Numbered from the stretch's first letter, positions 1 to 6,974 are shown. The stretch is 9,631 nt of DNA from Clostridiales bacterium (GCA_019417795.1 DXUR01000077.1:1-9631); one strand, 5' to 3'. Numbers and translations: made by a program. Notes: generated by a model from the sequence alone, not told the origin.

Positions 1-684
1 CCTACACCTGTGGCCTAAAAGTGGCGTGGGGACTGGATTGGATGCTTCTGTTATATCAATATAATTTCGAAGCTTTTCCGAAATCTCTCTCATCACGGCA
101 TCATAAAAATCATGCACAAATTGGGTTTCATTAATAATGAGATTTTGATAACGATGCTTCTCCACAACTGCACGGATGATCGGCCGCAGATCAATTTCTT
201 TTTTGATGCTCTCGTTATACTTTGTTGCGCGGAACTGACCGGATATGCCCAAGTAGAATTTTAGAATGTGCTTATCAACAATATGTAAATTTGCTTGATA
301 CCTTTCCTTCAAGTTTCCATCCTTATCCAAATCAATCGTCTTTTCCTCATAAGAGAACTCACGATTGATTTGGAAAAAAGTCTGAAAGAAATACTGAGGA
401 AAAACATCCATTACTTTTCGCATACTGATGGGGTACATCGCAAAGAGTTCTTGGGCAAAATCATCCGCATTGACATTCTTTTGCACGATGGGCATTATGC
501 CTTCTTTGTAAGCGTTCAAGAAGGGTTTGTCTCCTCGGGGCATGCCATCTTCAGTAAAAACGTCGACATCAGGATTCAATTCTCTCAATACGGCAATAAA
601 CGTAAACCATGTTTTGATGAAAAGTGTAACAAAATCAGACTCGGTGATTGCTTTCCATTGCTCGTGTTTTCTTTCTACCTGCAT
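1..684 (-). CDS. Unrecognised protein downstream of hsdS, C-terminus cut by window edge
   Basis: An open frame of 228 codons without a stop runs from an ATG at 684-682 off the left edge. The start is well supported: an AAGGTGG ribosome site inside the end of hsdS lies 9 nt upstream, and only 4 nt separate the hsdS stop from this ATG, so the two are probably co-transcribed and coupled. The visible protein is soluble and rich in aromatic and charged residues. It begins MQVERKHEQWKAITESDF and contains VFPQYFFQTFFQINREF at about residues 93-109. I see no signal peptide, membrane segment, Walker motif or helicase motif, so it is not a recognisable HsdR N-terminus. Its place in the operon suggests a third component of the modification or restriction system. 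Function unknown. I am confident that it is a gene and not confident of any role. Confidence 0.8.
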   Translation of the reverse strand, partial: MQVERKHEQWKAITESDFVTLFIKTWFTFIAVLRELNPDVDVFTEDGMPRGDKPFLNAYKEGIMPIVQKNVNADDFAQELFAMYPISMRKVMDVFPQYFFQTFFQINREFSYEEKTIDLDKDGNLKERYQANLHIVDKHILKFYLGISGQFRATKYNESIKKEIDLRPIIRAVVEKHRYQNLIINETQFVHDFYDAVMREISEKLRNYIDITEASNPVPTPLLGHRCR

Positions 685-688
685 ACTG

Positions 689-2119
689 TTATTCCACCTT
701 GTCTTTCAACCATGCCAGCGCAGCATCTTCTCCTTGCTCAATGGCCATTTCAACAGCCTGTTTTGCATATTCAAGTAGTTGCTTAGATTGACGGCGAAGA
801 GCAAAGGAGTTCTGCACTTTCTCGGCAATATCTTTCTGAATTTCTCCATCCAGAATAGGGATAGGAATCTTGGCAATATCATCGTCGTAGATGTTGATGA
901 TGCCAGTACTCCCGACAACATACCGATAGATAAGTTCTTGACCGATTGCAGACTGTAGGAATATGCACAACACCTCAGGTAGAACATGTGTGTGTTTTTT
1001 AGCTCTGTAGATTCTCAAAGTAGAATCGGTTACAAACGGCTTATCGCCATCATAAGAGAACAAACTAACCTTTCCAAGTGAACCAACACCCATAGAAGCA
1101 AATACGACGTCGTTATTGACAACAAGTGTGCTCTTGTTTTCGATACATGTTTCATGGGTAAAATAGCTTTCAATGCCATCGGTATTAACCCCAGAATTGG
1201 TAAGCTGCTTAGTTTTAATTACACCAACGTCACTGACCCCTTCTGCATAATTCGTTCCAGAGTTTTTCAGAACATCAAATTCGTTAGGAATCTTTGTGGT
1301 TTCAAACTGTTCAAGAGCAGAAAGATAGCCATCGTATTTTGGCTGGTAGTATTCCGCATCCAAACGGCCTGATACTTTAAAAGAGGTCGATAAATACTTG
1401 GTTGTATAGGAATCACTCGTTATTCCCTCTGTGCAAACCTTTAATTCTTTTATCAAGATCTGTTTTGCCTCAGAATACAGGATTTGAGCTTGATGGTTGA
1501 GCTTTTCCAAAGTTGTAAAGTACTTCTCGACCTTATCTTTAAATGAATTAGAATAATTGCAAACCAACAAATCCCTGATAAGCGTAATTGTAAGATGGGG
1601 TTGCGCCGTCATTGAACTTGATCTAACCATTTGCTTATATGCAAAACTGCTGGAAAAAAACAAGTATAACACAATGTAATCCTTGCGACTAAGAGCAGAA
1701 GCGTTTATGAAGATTAAATCTCTTGTCACGTAACTGGGCTGAGTAATTAAACCTGCTGTTCCTACTCGACCTCCCTTTGTCAACACCACATCGCCTGGAT
1801 AGCACATATGAAGAGTTCTAAATTCTTCGCCCATCTCGGGGATATTAACACAGGCATTGTACTCTATTTGATCTTTGACATCTGCGACCCGAACAAAGGG
1901 AATAGTGCCAGTGTTATAATAGGGTTCAAGCGATGGATAGAAGGCACTTGCATCTACCTGTAATCCTTGAGATTCAATTGTTACAAATTTATCCCTATTT
2001 TTGCATATGAACTGTTCAATTTCTAAATATTCTTTTTTGTAATAGTCGCTATCAAATCTCAGAGTTGTTGTATCACAAACGTCAGACATTCTAATTTCGC
2101 TACATTCCAGCCCATCCAT
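689..2119 (-). CDS. hsdS: Type I-like specificity subunit (HsdS), two target-recognition domains
   Basis: This subunit would recognise the two halves of a bipartite DNA target and bring the methylase/nuclease partner to it. The 476-aa product has the duplicated layout of the family. A first recognition domain spans about 15-195, with IPFVRVADV near 73-81 and GDVVLTKGGRVGTAGL near 109-124. A helical spacer follows at about 195-230. A second domain lies at about 245-435, and a C-terminal helix is rich in E, K and A. The repeat shows in the matching openings LRFDSDYYKKEY and GRLDAEYYQPKY. I chose ATG 2119 because AAGG sits 5 nt upstream; the adjacent TTG at 2122 is too close to that site. The frame stays open further upstream without a canonical start. 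The gene follows the methylase gene by 44 nt. The motifs make the family call firm; the target sequence cannot be predicted. Confidence 0.92.
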   Translation of the reverse strand: MDGLECSEIRMSDVCDTTTLRFDSDYYKKEYLEIEQFICKNRDKFVTIESQGLQVDASAFYPSLEPYYNTGTIPFVRVADVKDQIEYNACVNIPEMGEEFRTLHMCYPGDVVLTKGGRVGTAGLITQPSYVTRDLIFINASALSRKDYIVLYLFFSSSFAYKQMVRSSSMTAQPHLTITLIRDLLVCNYSNSFKDKVEKYFTTLEKLNHQAQILYSEAKQILIKELKVCTEGITSDSYTTKYLSTSFKVSGRLDAEYYQPKYDGYLSALEQFETTKIPNEFDVLKNSGTNYAEGVSDVGVIKTKQLTNSGVNTDGIESYFTHETCIENKSTLVVNNDVVFASMGVGSLGKVSLFSYDGDKPFVTDSTLRIYRAKKHTHVLPEVLCIFLQSAIGQELIYRYVVGSTGIINIYDDDIAKIPIPILDGEIQKDIAEKVQNSFALRRQSKQLLEYAKQAVEMAIEQGEDAALAWLKDKVE

Positions 2120-2163
2120 CAAAGCCTTGTACTTGGCTTCATCGAAAGGTTCAACGGATGGGC

Positions 2164-4149
2164 TTATTGAAAAAAACTTAAACCTTCCTTCTTAGCAAAC
2201 TCAATAAATGCTTCTGCAATGCCGTCCGGGGTCAAACCGTCGTGACTATACAAATCATGGTCAACAATCAAGTGTCCGTGGCGATCAAGTACATTTTCCC
2301 CGGTAATGGGGTCTTTTACATAGATCTTCTCTCCGGAGTTATCTTTACTCGGCTTTTGCATGGTAGCAAAGAAAATGGGGTAATCTTCCTTCTTCGGGCA
2401 CAGCTCATCATCCCATTTCTGAACAAATAGAACGGAGGTCTTGGTTCCTGTGTGGGGTTTGAACACATTGCCATGCAAGCCTACAACGGCAAGGATACGG
2501 CAACGCTCAGCAATAAATTCACGAATGTACTTATCGCTGGAGTTGTTGAAGCGGCCCTGCGGCAAAACGATAGCCATACGACCGCCAGGTTTAAGGAAGT
2601 TCAGGTTACGCTCGATAAACAGCACATCACGGCCAACCTTATTCTGCCATTTGCCGGCACTGTTTTTGCCAAGCTCATAATGAGAAATAATTGTGTTTTC
2701 CTTGATATCACCAGCAAACGGAGGATTTGCCATCACGAGGTCAAACTGGAACTGGCTATAATCCTTCACACCAGCAGGCTGAAGCTTTTTCAGTTTCTTA
2801 AAGCCCTCGTTATAGGTATCAATCCAATCTTCCTGCTTAGTAGTCTCGCCCCAACGGGAATAGTCCAGTGTATTCAGATGAAGCACGTTAGTCTGACCGT
2901 CACCGGCGATCAGGTTCAGCGTGCGAGCAACACGAACGGTTTTTTCATCAAAGTCAATGGCAAAGACGTTGTCTCTGACAAAATTAGTTTCCTCAGGAAT
3001 GCGCTCCGCAGCAGTGAATCCATCACCTTCGGGAAGTCCTTTTTCTCTGCGGATATCTTTCCAAACCTTGAAAATACTATGGACTGTAAAGCCAGAGCTG
3101 CCGCAGGCGGTGTCGATGATTTTGTCCTTGGTAGTGGGATTCATCATCTTGACGCACATATCAATGACATATCGAGGAGTAAAATACTGACCCTTTTCAC
3201 CCTTCTGCGCTTTGCTCATCAGATATTCAAACGCATCATCCACAACATCAAGATTGTTATTGAAGAGCTTAATGTCCTGCAGAGAAGCTACGCAGACTGC
3301 GAGATGAGAAGGGGAAAGTAGGATTTTGCTTTCGTCGGTGAAGATGCCTTCCCATTTCTTTTTAGCGTCATCAAACAGACCCTGAATTTTTTCCTTCAGT
3401 TCATAGTCAGTATTTCCGTTGTTACGGAACTGCAGATAAGCGGTGGGGTCATTGGCACAGATCAGCTCATCATACAGTTTAGCGAAAATCAGTTTAAAGA
3501 TTTCTTCAAAGGAATCTACACCAGCACTGGCCAGAACTTCATCTTCCATCTCTTTAATCAGGGAACGAAGGGACTTCTTCTGGGTGCTGATTTTATCTTT
3601 ACGCTTCAGATCTTCATAGGTAAACTTTTCGTTGATGATATCAGAAAGCTTCTGCGTAGCTTTGGGAATGTCACTGATTTCCTCAAAGAAATTGGGATCT
3701 TTTCGATTGTAGCAGGAAATTTGTTCGCCGTTTGTCCAAACGCCAATAGGTGCACCGGTGGCATTACAGTAGGATTTCAGCTGCTCCTTGCCATCAGTAA
3801 GTTTCGGCTTTTTCAACTCAACGATGATATACGGCACCATAGGACGATTTTTGTCCATAATGGCGATATCTGCTCGCTTTACCTCACGGCCAAAGTGAAT
3901 TGGAGTTTCCAACTGAATGCGGCTGGCGGCATATCCGTATTCGTTCATCAGCTTGTAAATATAGAGCTGACGAACAGCTTCTTCGGGAGTAAGCTTGATT
4001 TCTTTGTCACGGATTGCGCAAGTAATATAAGGCACCTTGCTACCACGGACAGCCTTCATGAAAATGCGAGCACTCACCGCAGATTTGGCTTCAACAGAGA
4101 ATAGCGTATCATCATATGTAGTATTTTTGAAAAGTTCATTCAATGTCAT
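2164..4149 (-). CDS. hsdM: PD-(D/E)XK-like (HSDR_N type) domain fused to N6-adenine DNA methylase
   Basis: The 661-aa product would transfer methyl groups from S-adenosylmethionine to adenine, guided by the S subunit. The first ~165 residues resemble the HsdR N-terminal nuclease fold: D94 in KRADIAIM is followed by E111-L-K113 in VELKKP, the D...ExK arrangement of PD-(D/E)XK enzymes. A helical linker rich in K and E spans about 165-270. The methylase follows, with GQYFTPR (320-326), the SAM-binding DTACGSSGF (346-354) and the catalytic NPPF (475-478). I chose ATG 4149 because AGGAGG lies 8 nt upstream; the frame stays open to 4233 but has no comparable site there. The start overlaps the regulator gene by 14 nt, implying coupling. 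With no separate HsdR visible, the fusion could be both nuclease and methylase, as in BcgI-like enzymes. Cleavage activity is inferred only. Confidence 0.9.
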   Translation of the reverse strand: MTLNELFKNTTYDDTLFSVEAKSAVSARIFMKAVRGSKVPYITCAIRDKEIKLTPEEAVRQLYIYKLMNEYGYAASRIQLETPIHFGREVKRADIAIMDKNRPMVPYIIVELKKPKLTDGKEQLKSYCNATGAPIGVWTNGEQISCYNRKDPNFFEEISDIPKATQKLSDIINEKFTYEDLKRKDKISTQKKSLRSLIKEMEDEVLASAGVDSFEEIFKLIFAKLYDELICANDPTAYLQFRNNGNTDYELKEKIQGLFDDAKKKWEGIFTDESKILLSPSHLAVCVASLQDIKLFNNNLDVVDDAFEYLMSKAQKGEKGQYFTPRYVIDMCVKMMNPTTKDKIIDTACGSSGFTVHSIFKVWKDIRREKGLPEGDGFTAAERIPEETNFVRDNVFAIDFDEKTVRVARTLNLIAGDGQTNVLHLNTLDYSRWGETTKQEDWIDTYNEGFKKLKKLQPAGVKDYSQFQFDLVMANPPFAGDIKENTIISHYELGKNSAGKWQNKVGRDVLFIERNLNFLKPGGRMAIVLPQGRFNNSSDKYIREFIAERCRILAVVGLHGNVFKPHTGTKTSVLFVQKWDDELCPKKEDYPIFFATMQKPSKDNSGEKIYVKDPITGENVLDRHGHLIVDHDLYSHDGLTPDGIAEAFIEFAKKEGLSFFQ

Positions 4150-4552
4150 TTGTTGTTCCTCCTGATGCGGAAATGCCCGCATAAATAAGTTGCTCGATTT
4201 GTGTAATTTGTTCTTCTGATGGATCAACTGCAATTAGTTGTCTTATCAGACCCCATAGTTTCGGGTTCTTACTGAGTTCTGCGTTTATGTCTGGTGGCGA
4301 TGTCTCTTTGGCTTTTGCGAAAAGGACCAACATTTTTTCACGCAGTTCAGGAGGTGGCTGGAGTTGTTCTATTAGTCTTAGTAGCAACTCTTCAGAAGGG
4401 AAGATCATTCCGCTTTCAATCGAGCTGAGAGAAGCGTTTGTGATATCTACAGCCAGTGCTAACTGCCGCTGAGAAAGATGCGGTTGTTTCTTTTCTCTCG
4501 ATTGCTTGATCCATTTGCCAAGTTTCTTCTTGTCAGCAGCTGAAACGGCCAT
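4136..4552 (-). CDS. XRE-family helix-turn-helix regulator of the restriction-modification operon
   Basis: The 138-aa protein has an XRE/Cro-like DNA-binding domain near residues 10-62. The core reads LSQRQLALAVDITNASLSSI, then ESG, at about 26-48, with the typical Q in helix 2 and an S/E-rich recognition-helix end. The rest (about 65-138) is helical and rich in L, E and P, possibly for dimerisation. The start is supported by GGGAGG 7 nt upstream. It is the first gene of the operon, and its end overlaps the methylase start by 14 nt. A perfect 18-bp inverted repeat just upstream overlaps the -10 element of the promoter, so I infer that a dimer of this protein binds there and controls its own operon. 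This resembles controller proteins of restriction-modification systems, though it is longer than the usual ~80-100 aa C proteins. Whether it represses, activates or both is unknown. Confidence 0.85.
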   Translation of the reverse strand: MAVSAADKKKLGKWIKQSREKKQPHLSQRQLALAVDITNASLSSIESGMIFPSEELLLRLIEQLQPPPELREKMLVLFAKAKETSPPDINAELSKNPKLWGLIRQLIAVDPSEEQITQIEQLIYAGISASGGTTNDIE

Positions 4553-4566
4553 TGACTTTCCTCCCT

Positions 4567-4604
4567 TCTTGTTGTTAGCTGTTAACTAACAGCTAACAAC
4601 AAGA
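4567..4604. promoter_or_regulatory. Perfect 18-bp inverted repeat, likely operator of the XRE regulator
   Basis: The arms at 4567-4584 and 4587-4604 are exact reverse complements separated by 2 nt. The inner arm reads GTTGTTAGCTGTTA. The repeat covers the -10 hexamer of the minus-strand promoter and the expected start point, and ends 15 nt from the regulator's start codon. There is no T-run, and it lies at the front of an operon rather than the end, so an operator fits better than a terminator. Binding by the adjacent regulator is inferred. Confidence 0.82.
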
Positions 4605-4629
4605 TAGCATATTTACTCAAAGATGTCAA
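4601..4629 (-). promoter_or_regulatory. Strong sigma-A-type promoter for the R-M operon
   Basis: On the minus strand there is a consensus -35 TTGACA (4624-4629), a 17-nt spacer and a -10 TATCTT (4601-4606). A TG one base before the -10 makes it an extended -10. Start of transcription is expected near 4594, inside the inverted repeat. It would drive the regulator, methylase, specificity and downstream genes. Confidence 0.8.
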
Positions 4630-4821
4630 TGTTGAGAACTGCTGCAAACTCTCACTTAGAATTACATTTGCTCAGAAGAAACGTAACCGTCAAAACTGAG
4701 CCCGACTTGAAAGGCACTCTCCAATATGAAACAATACTCTCATATAGTAGCGGATAGTATATGCGACTATCATATAGTCGGTGGTAGTCTCACGCATCCG
4801 GCACATATGGGGGTATTTTTC

Positions 4822-5153
4822 ATGGGCAGTCAATTACAGGCAATGAATGGTCAGAATAAGCTGGCACTCTGGGCAGAGCGTGTATCGGCCTGCCGGAGCA
4901 GTGATCTGAGCGTACGAGACTGGTGCAAAGAAATAATATCAGTGAGCCAACCTATTACCGGTGGCAGAAAAAGCTTTACGGAATCGCAAAAGCGCAGCAG
5001 GAACAGCCCCGCTTTGCAGAGATAACACCCACGCAGATAACTTCCAGCCCGGCAGCGGTTACTGTGCGGTTCGCCGGAGCGGAAATCGATATTCAAAACG
5101 GTGCAGATGAGGAGACCGTGGGCATGGTGCTGCGGCTGCTGAAGTCATGCTGA
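4822..5153 (+). pseudogene. tnpA: IS66 TnpA (Orf1) broken by a 1-nt deletion
   Basis: The first frame from ATG 4822 encodes MGSQLQAMNGQNKLALWAER..., continuing to SVRDWCKE. After the GAA codon at 4930-4932 it runs out of the family pattern, while the next frame continues with NNISEPTYYRWQKKLYG to the stop at 5151-5153. Restoring a single A between 4932 and 4935 joins them into WCKENNISEPTYYRW, the helix-turn-helix signature of IS66 Orf1 proteins. Joined length is about 110 aa, normal for the family. The role in IS66 is accessory DNA binding needed for transposition. The start is uncertain: ATG 4843 (MNGQNK) is also possible, and neither has a strong ribosome site. The end overlaps tnpB by 7 nt. 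An assembly error in a short A run could also explain the break. Confidence 0.8.
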
Positions 5154-5503
5154 ACGATTTTAGCGGAGCTGAAAGGGTGTTCTTAGCGACTGGTTTTACC
5201 GATTTACGCAGAGGAATTGACGGCCTGGCTGCCATTGCTCAGCAGCAGTTTGAACTGGATCCCTTTACCAACACCCTGTTTCTTTTCTGTGGCAGACGCT
5301 GGGGCCGAATCAAGGCGCTGTACTGGGAGGGTGACGGATTTGTGCTGCTTTACAAACGGCTGGAGTCCGGTTCCTTCCAATGGCCACGATCTGAAACGGA
5401 AGCCAGAGCACTCACGGCCCAGCAATACCGCTGGCTGATGGAGGGGTTGAGTATTGACCAGCCTAAGGCACATAAGGCCGTAAATGCTTTGGAAATAGTT
5501 TGA
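5147..5503 (+). CDS. tnpB: IS66 accessory protein TnpB (Orf2), intact
   Basis: The 118-aa product matches the IS66 Orf2 family in length and pattern: FLATGFTDLRRGIDGLAAI near residues 12-30, then NTLFLFCGRRWGRIKALYWEGDGFVLLYKRLE at about 42-73, then FQWP and a C-terminal LTAQQYRWLMEGLSI. In IS66 elements TnpB is required for transposition along with TnpA and the TnpC transposase; its biochemical role is unclear. The ATG overlaps the end of tnpA by 7 nt, the usual coupled arrangement. The protein ends HKAVNALEIV, and tnpC does not follow, so this gene is a stranded survivor. Family call is firm from the motifs. It probably has no function here unless another IS66 copy exists in the genome. Confidence 0.92.
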   Translation: MLNDFSGAERVFLATGFTDLRRGIDGLAAIAQQQFELDPFTNTLFLFCGRRWGRIKALYWEGDGFVLLYKRLESGSFQWPRSETEARALTAQQYRWLMEGLSIDQPKAHKAVNALEIV

Positions 5504-5518
5504 AAAAGGATAAGTTTT

Positions 5519-5548
5519 TTGTACTTTTATGTAGAAATATGGTATACT
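5519..5548 (+). promoter_or_regulatory. Promoter upstream of the Fic-like remnant
   Basis: A -35-like TTGTAC (5519-5524), an 18-nt spacer and a -10 TATACT (5543-5548) with a TG one base upstream form a good extended -10 promoter. An AGGGAGG ribosome site (5574-5580) and a GTG at 5588 follow. The remnant reading frame is broken, so this promoter may now serve the RhuM-family gene downstream. Confidence 0.6.
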
Positions 5549-5587
5549 GACAACAATAAGTAAAGCAACTTGCAGGGAGGGATTGCC

Positions 5588-5773
5588 GTGGCAGACCACA
5601 ACCACATCGACTCCCAGATGAAGGCCGAACCGTGGCAGTTCATCCTTGCAGAGTATATTCGTGAGGGAGAGCCGGCACGCATCGAAAAAAGCTATCTCTA
5701 ACAGGCCGTCATCGGCTTGCAGGTGGTGGACGGGCTAAAGACCTCCGATTATCTGCTACAAACGGATGTATAA
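5588..5773 (+). pseudogene. Truncated remnant resembling the N-terminus of Fic-family / VbhA-like proteins
   Basis: From GTG 5588, with AGGGAGG 7 nt upstream, the frame reads 37 codons (including QMKAEPWQFILAEYIREGEP), meets TAA at 5699-5701, then continues in the same frame with QAVIGLQVVDGLKTSDYLL to a second TAA at 5771-5773. The pattern AEPWQFILAEYIREG...AIGLQxVDGLKTSxYL is one I recall from the N-terminal region of Fic-domain proteins on clostridial mobile elements. Fic proteins transfer AMP or similar groups to target proteins and are often held inactive by a VbhA-type antitoxin helix. Neither the HxFx(D/E)GNGR catalytic motif nor any Fic core is present, so only the leading piece survives. 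The first stop probably replaces a tryptophan codon. The start signals are intact; the gene is dead. Family assignment is from memory of the pattern and is moderate. Confidence 0.5.
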
Positions 5774-5850
5774 CCGCACATAACGGTTGCAATTGTGCAG
5801 AAAAATCTTGCTGTGACGAGACAGATGAATTGAGGAGGTGTGACAACAAA

Positions 5851-6912
5851 GTGGACAAGAAATCCAGAAAAAAAGAATTGGCGCTTCGCAGTTCTGCCGC
5901 AGAATATCTGACCTTTGTGGCCTCCACCGGCGACAGTGACGAAAGTTTTGAGATGCGTTATGAGGATGAGAATATCTGGCTGACGCAGAAGATGATGGCG
6001 GCGCTTTACGATGTTGACATTCGCACAATTAATGAGCACATTAAGAAAATATATGACGACCACGAACTGTCGGAGGAAGCAACTATCCGGAATTTCCGGA
6101 TAGTTCAAGCCGAGGGGGGACGGCAGGTCAACAGAGAACTGAAGCATTACACGCTTCAAATGATCATTGCTGTTGGATTTAAGGTCAACAATCCCCGTGC
6201 GGTACAGTTTCGCAAATGGGCGGGGCAGATCGTGAAAGACCATACCATCCAAGGCTGGACCATGGATAAAGAACGCCTGAAAAAAGGACATATGTTTACG
6301 GATGAATACTTTGAGCGTCAGCTCCAGTACATCCGTGAAATTCGGCTGTCTGAGCGGAAATTCTATCAAAAGGTCACGGACCTCTACGCCACAGCTTTCG
6401 ACTACGACAAGGATGCAAGGACCACTCGTCTGTTTTTCCAGACCGTGCAGAACAAGCTGCATTATGCCGTTCATCGCCACACAGCGGCAGAACTGATCGT
6501 GGAGCGGGCTGATGCGGCGAAAGAACACATGGGGCTGGCAACCTGGGAAAATGCACCAGACGGAAAAATCGTAAAGGCTGATGTGACCGTAGCCAAGAAT
6601 TATTTGAGCGAAAAGGAAATGTCATATCTGGAGCGGATCGTGTCTCTCTATTTGGACTATGCCGAGCTTCAGGCTGAACGCAAAATTCCTATGAGTATGG
6701 AGGATTGGGCGAAGCGTCTGGACGGGTTCTTGGAGTTTAACGGAAACGAACTGCTGACGGGACCCGGTAAAATCAGCGCGGAGCAGGCAAAGCTTCATGC
6801 CGAAACAGAGTTTGAGAAATATCGAATTATTCAGGATCGACTCTACAAGAGCGACTTCGATCGATTCCTCATGTTGGAGCAGTCGACGCATGATGCTCTG
6901 CCGGAGGATTGA
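5851..6912 (+). CDS. RhuM-family protein (Virulence_RhuM, PF13310 type)
   Basis: The 353-aa protein has the full-length RhuM layout. A lead of about 40 residues comes first. Next is WLTQKMMAALYDVDIRTINE (43-62), a helix-turn-helix-like segment. The conserved region IRNFRIVQ...GRQVNRELKHYTLQMIIAVGFKVNNPRAVQFRKWA follows (about 79-124), then a long helical C-terminal half. RhuM was named from Salmonella pathogenicity island 3. The family is common on mobile islands, and its biochemical role is not established; DNA binding is plausible from the N-terminal motif. I chose GTG 5851 because AGGAGG lies 12 nt upstream, slightly long. The in-frame TTG at 5830 precedes that site and would give an atypical MRRCDNKV lead. 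The gene follows the Fic-like remnant by 77 nt and may use its promoter. A stem-loop follows. It carries a 12-bp-arm palindrome within the coding sequence. Confidence 0.88.
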   Translation: MDKKSRKKELALRSSAAEYLTFVASTGDSDESFEMRYEDENIWLTQKMMAALYDVDIRTINEHIKKIYDDHELSEEATIRNFRIVQAEGGRQVNRELKHYTLQMIIAVGFKVNNPRAVQFRKWAGQIVKDHTIQGWTMDKERLKKGHMFTDEYFERQLQYIREIRLSERKFYQKVTDLYATAFDYDKDARTTRLFFQTVQNKLHYAVHRHTAAELIVERADAAKEHMGLATWENAPDGKIVKADVTVAKNYLSEKEMSYLERIVSLYLDYAELQAERKIPMSMEDWAKRLDGFLEFNGNELLTGPGKISAEQAKLHAETEFEKYRIIQDRLYKSDFDRFLMLEQSTHDALPED

Positions 6913-6974
6913 CTTTCTATTGTTTACAGCAGCGCAAAATAAAACTCTTTTCTTGTTGAAAAACTCGGGGCTCC

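Larger units (their letters stand above)
4822..5503 (+). mobile_element. IS66-family insertion sequence remnant (tnpA frameshifted, tnpB intact, tnpC absent)
   Basis: Two of the three IS66 genes are present in the usual order and overlap. The large DDE transposase gene tnpC, which should follow tnpB directly, is missing: the sequence changes at the tnpB stop to a promoter and a Fic-like remnant. No convincing terminal inverted repeats or 8-bp target duplication are visible. The limits given are those of the coding remnants, not of the element. It cannot move by itself. Confidence 0.8.

Noticed and set aside
1..684. Calling the gene after hsdS an HsdR subunit
   Set aside because: Operon position suggests it, but no Walker, DEAD-box or PD-(D/E)XK motif appears in the 228 visible residues.
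295..786. 163-codon plus-strand frame at the left end
   Set aside because: It is the mirror of the minus-strand gene starting at 684 and crosses into hsdS. The minus strand has the ribosome site and operon spacing.
2452..3321. 289-codon plus-strand reading frame opposite the methylase gene
   Set aside because: It lies antisense to the methylase coding sequence, which has clear catalytic motifs; the plus-strand product shows no family pattern and no ribosome site.
4150..4233. Upstream extension of the methylase start to 4233
   Set aside because: It would overlap the regulator gene by about 100 nt, and the best ribosome site (AGGAGG) is 8 nt before ATG 4149.
4927..4940. Programmed frameshift in IS66 tnpA
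   Set aside because: IS66 tnpA is normally a single frame; there is no slippery heptamer with a downstream structure that I can see, and tnpC is already lost, so a simple deletion fits better.
4630..5600. Terminal inverted repeats of the IS66 element
   Set aside because: I looked on both sides of the tnpA-tnpB remnant and found no convincing matching ends, so no element borders were called.
5749..6528. 259-codon minus-strand frame
   Set aside because: It is antisense to the RhuM-family gene, whose conserved residues are on the plus strand.
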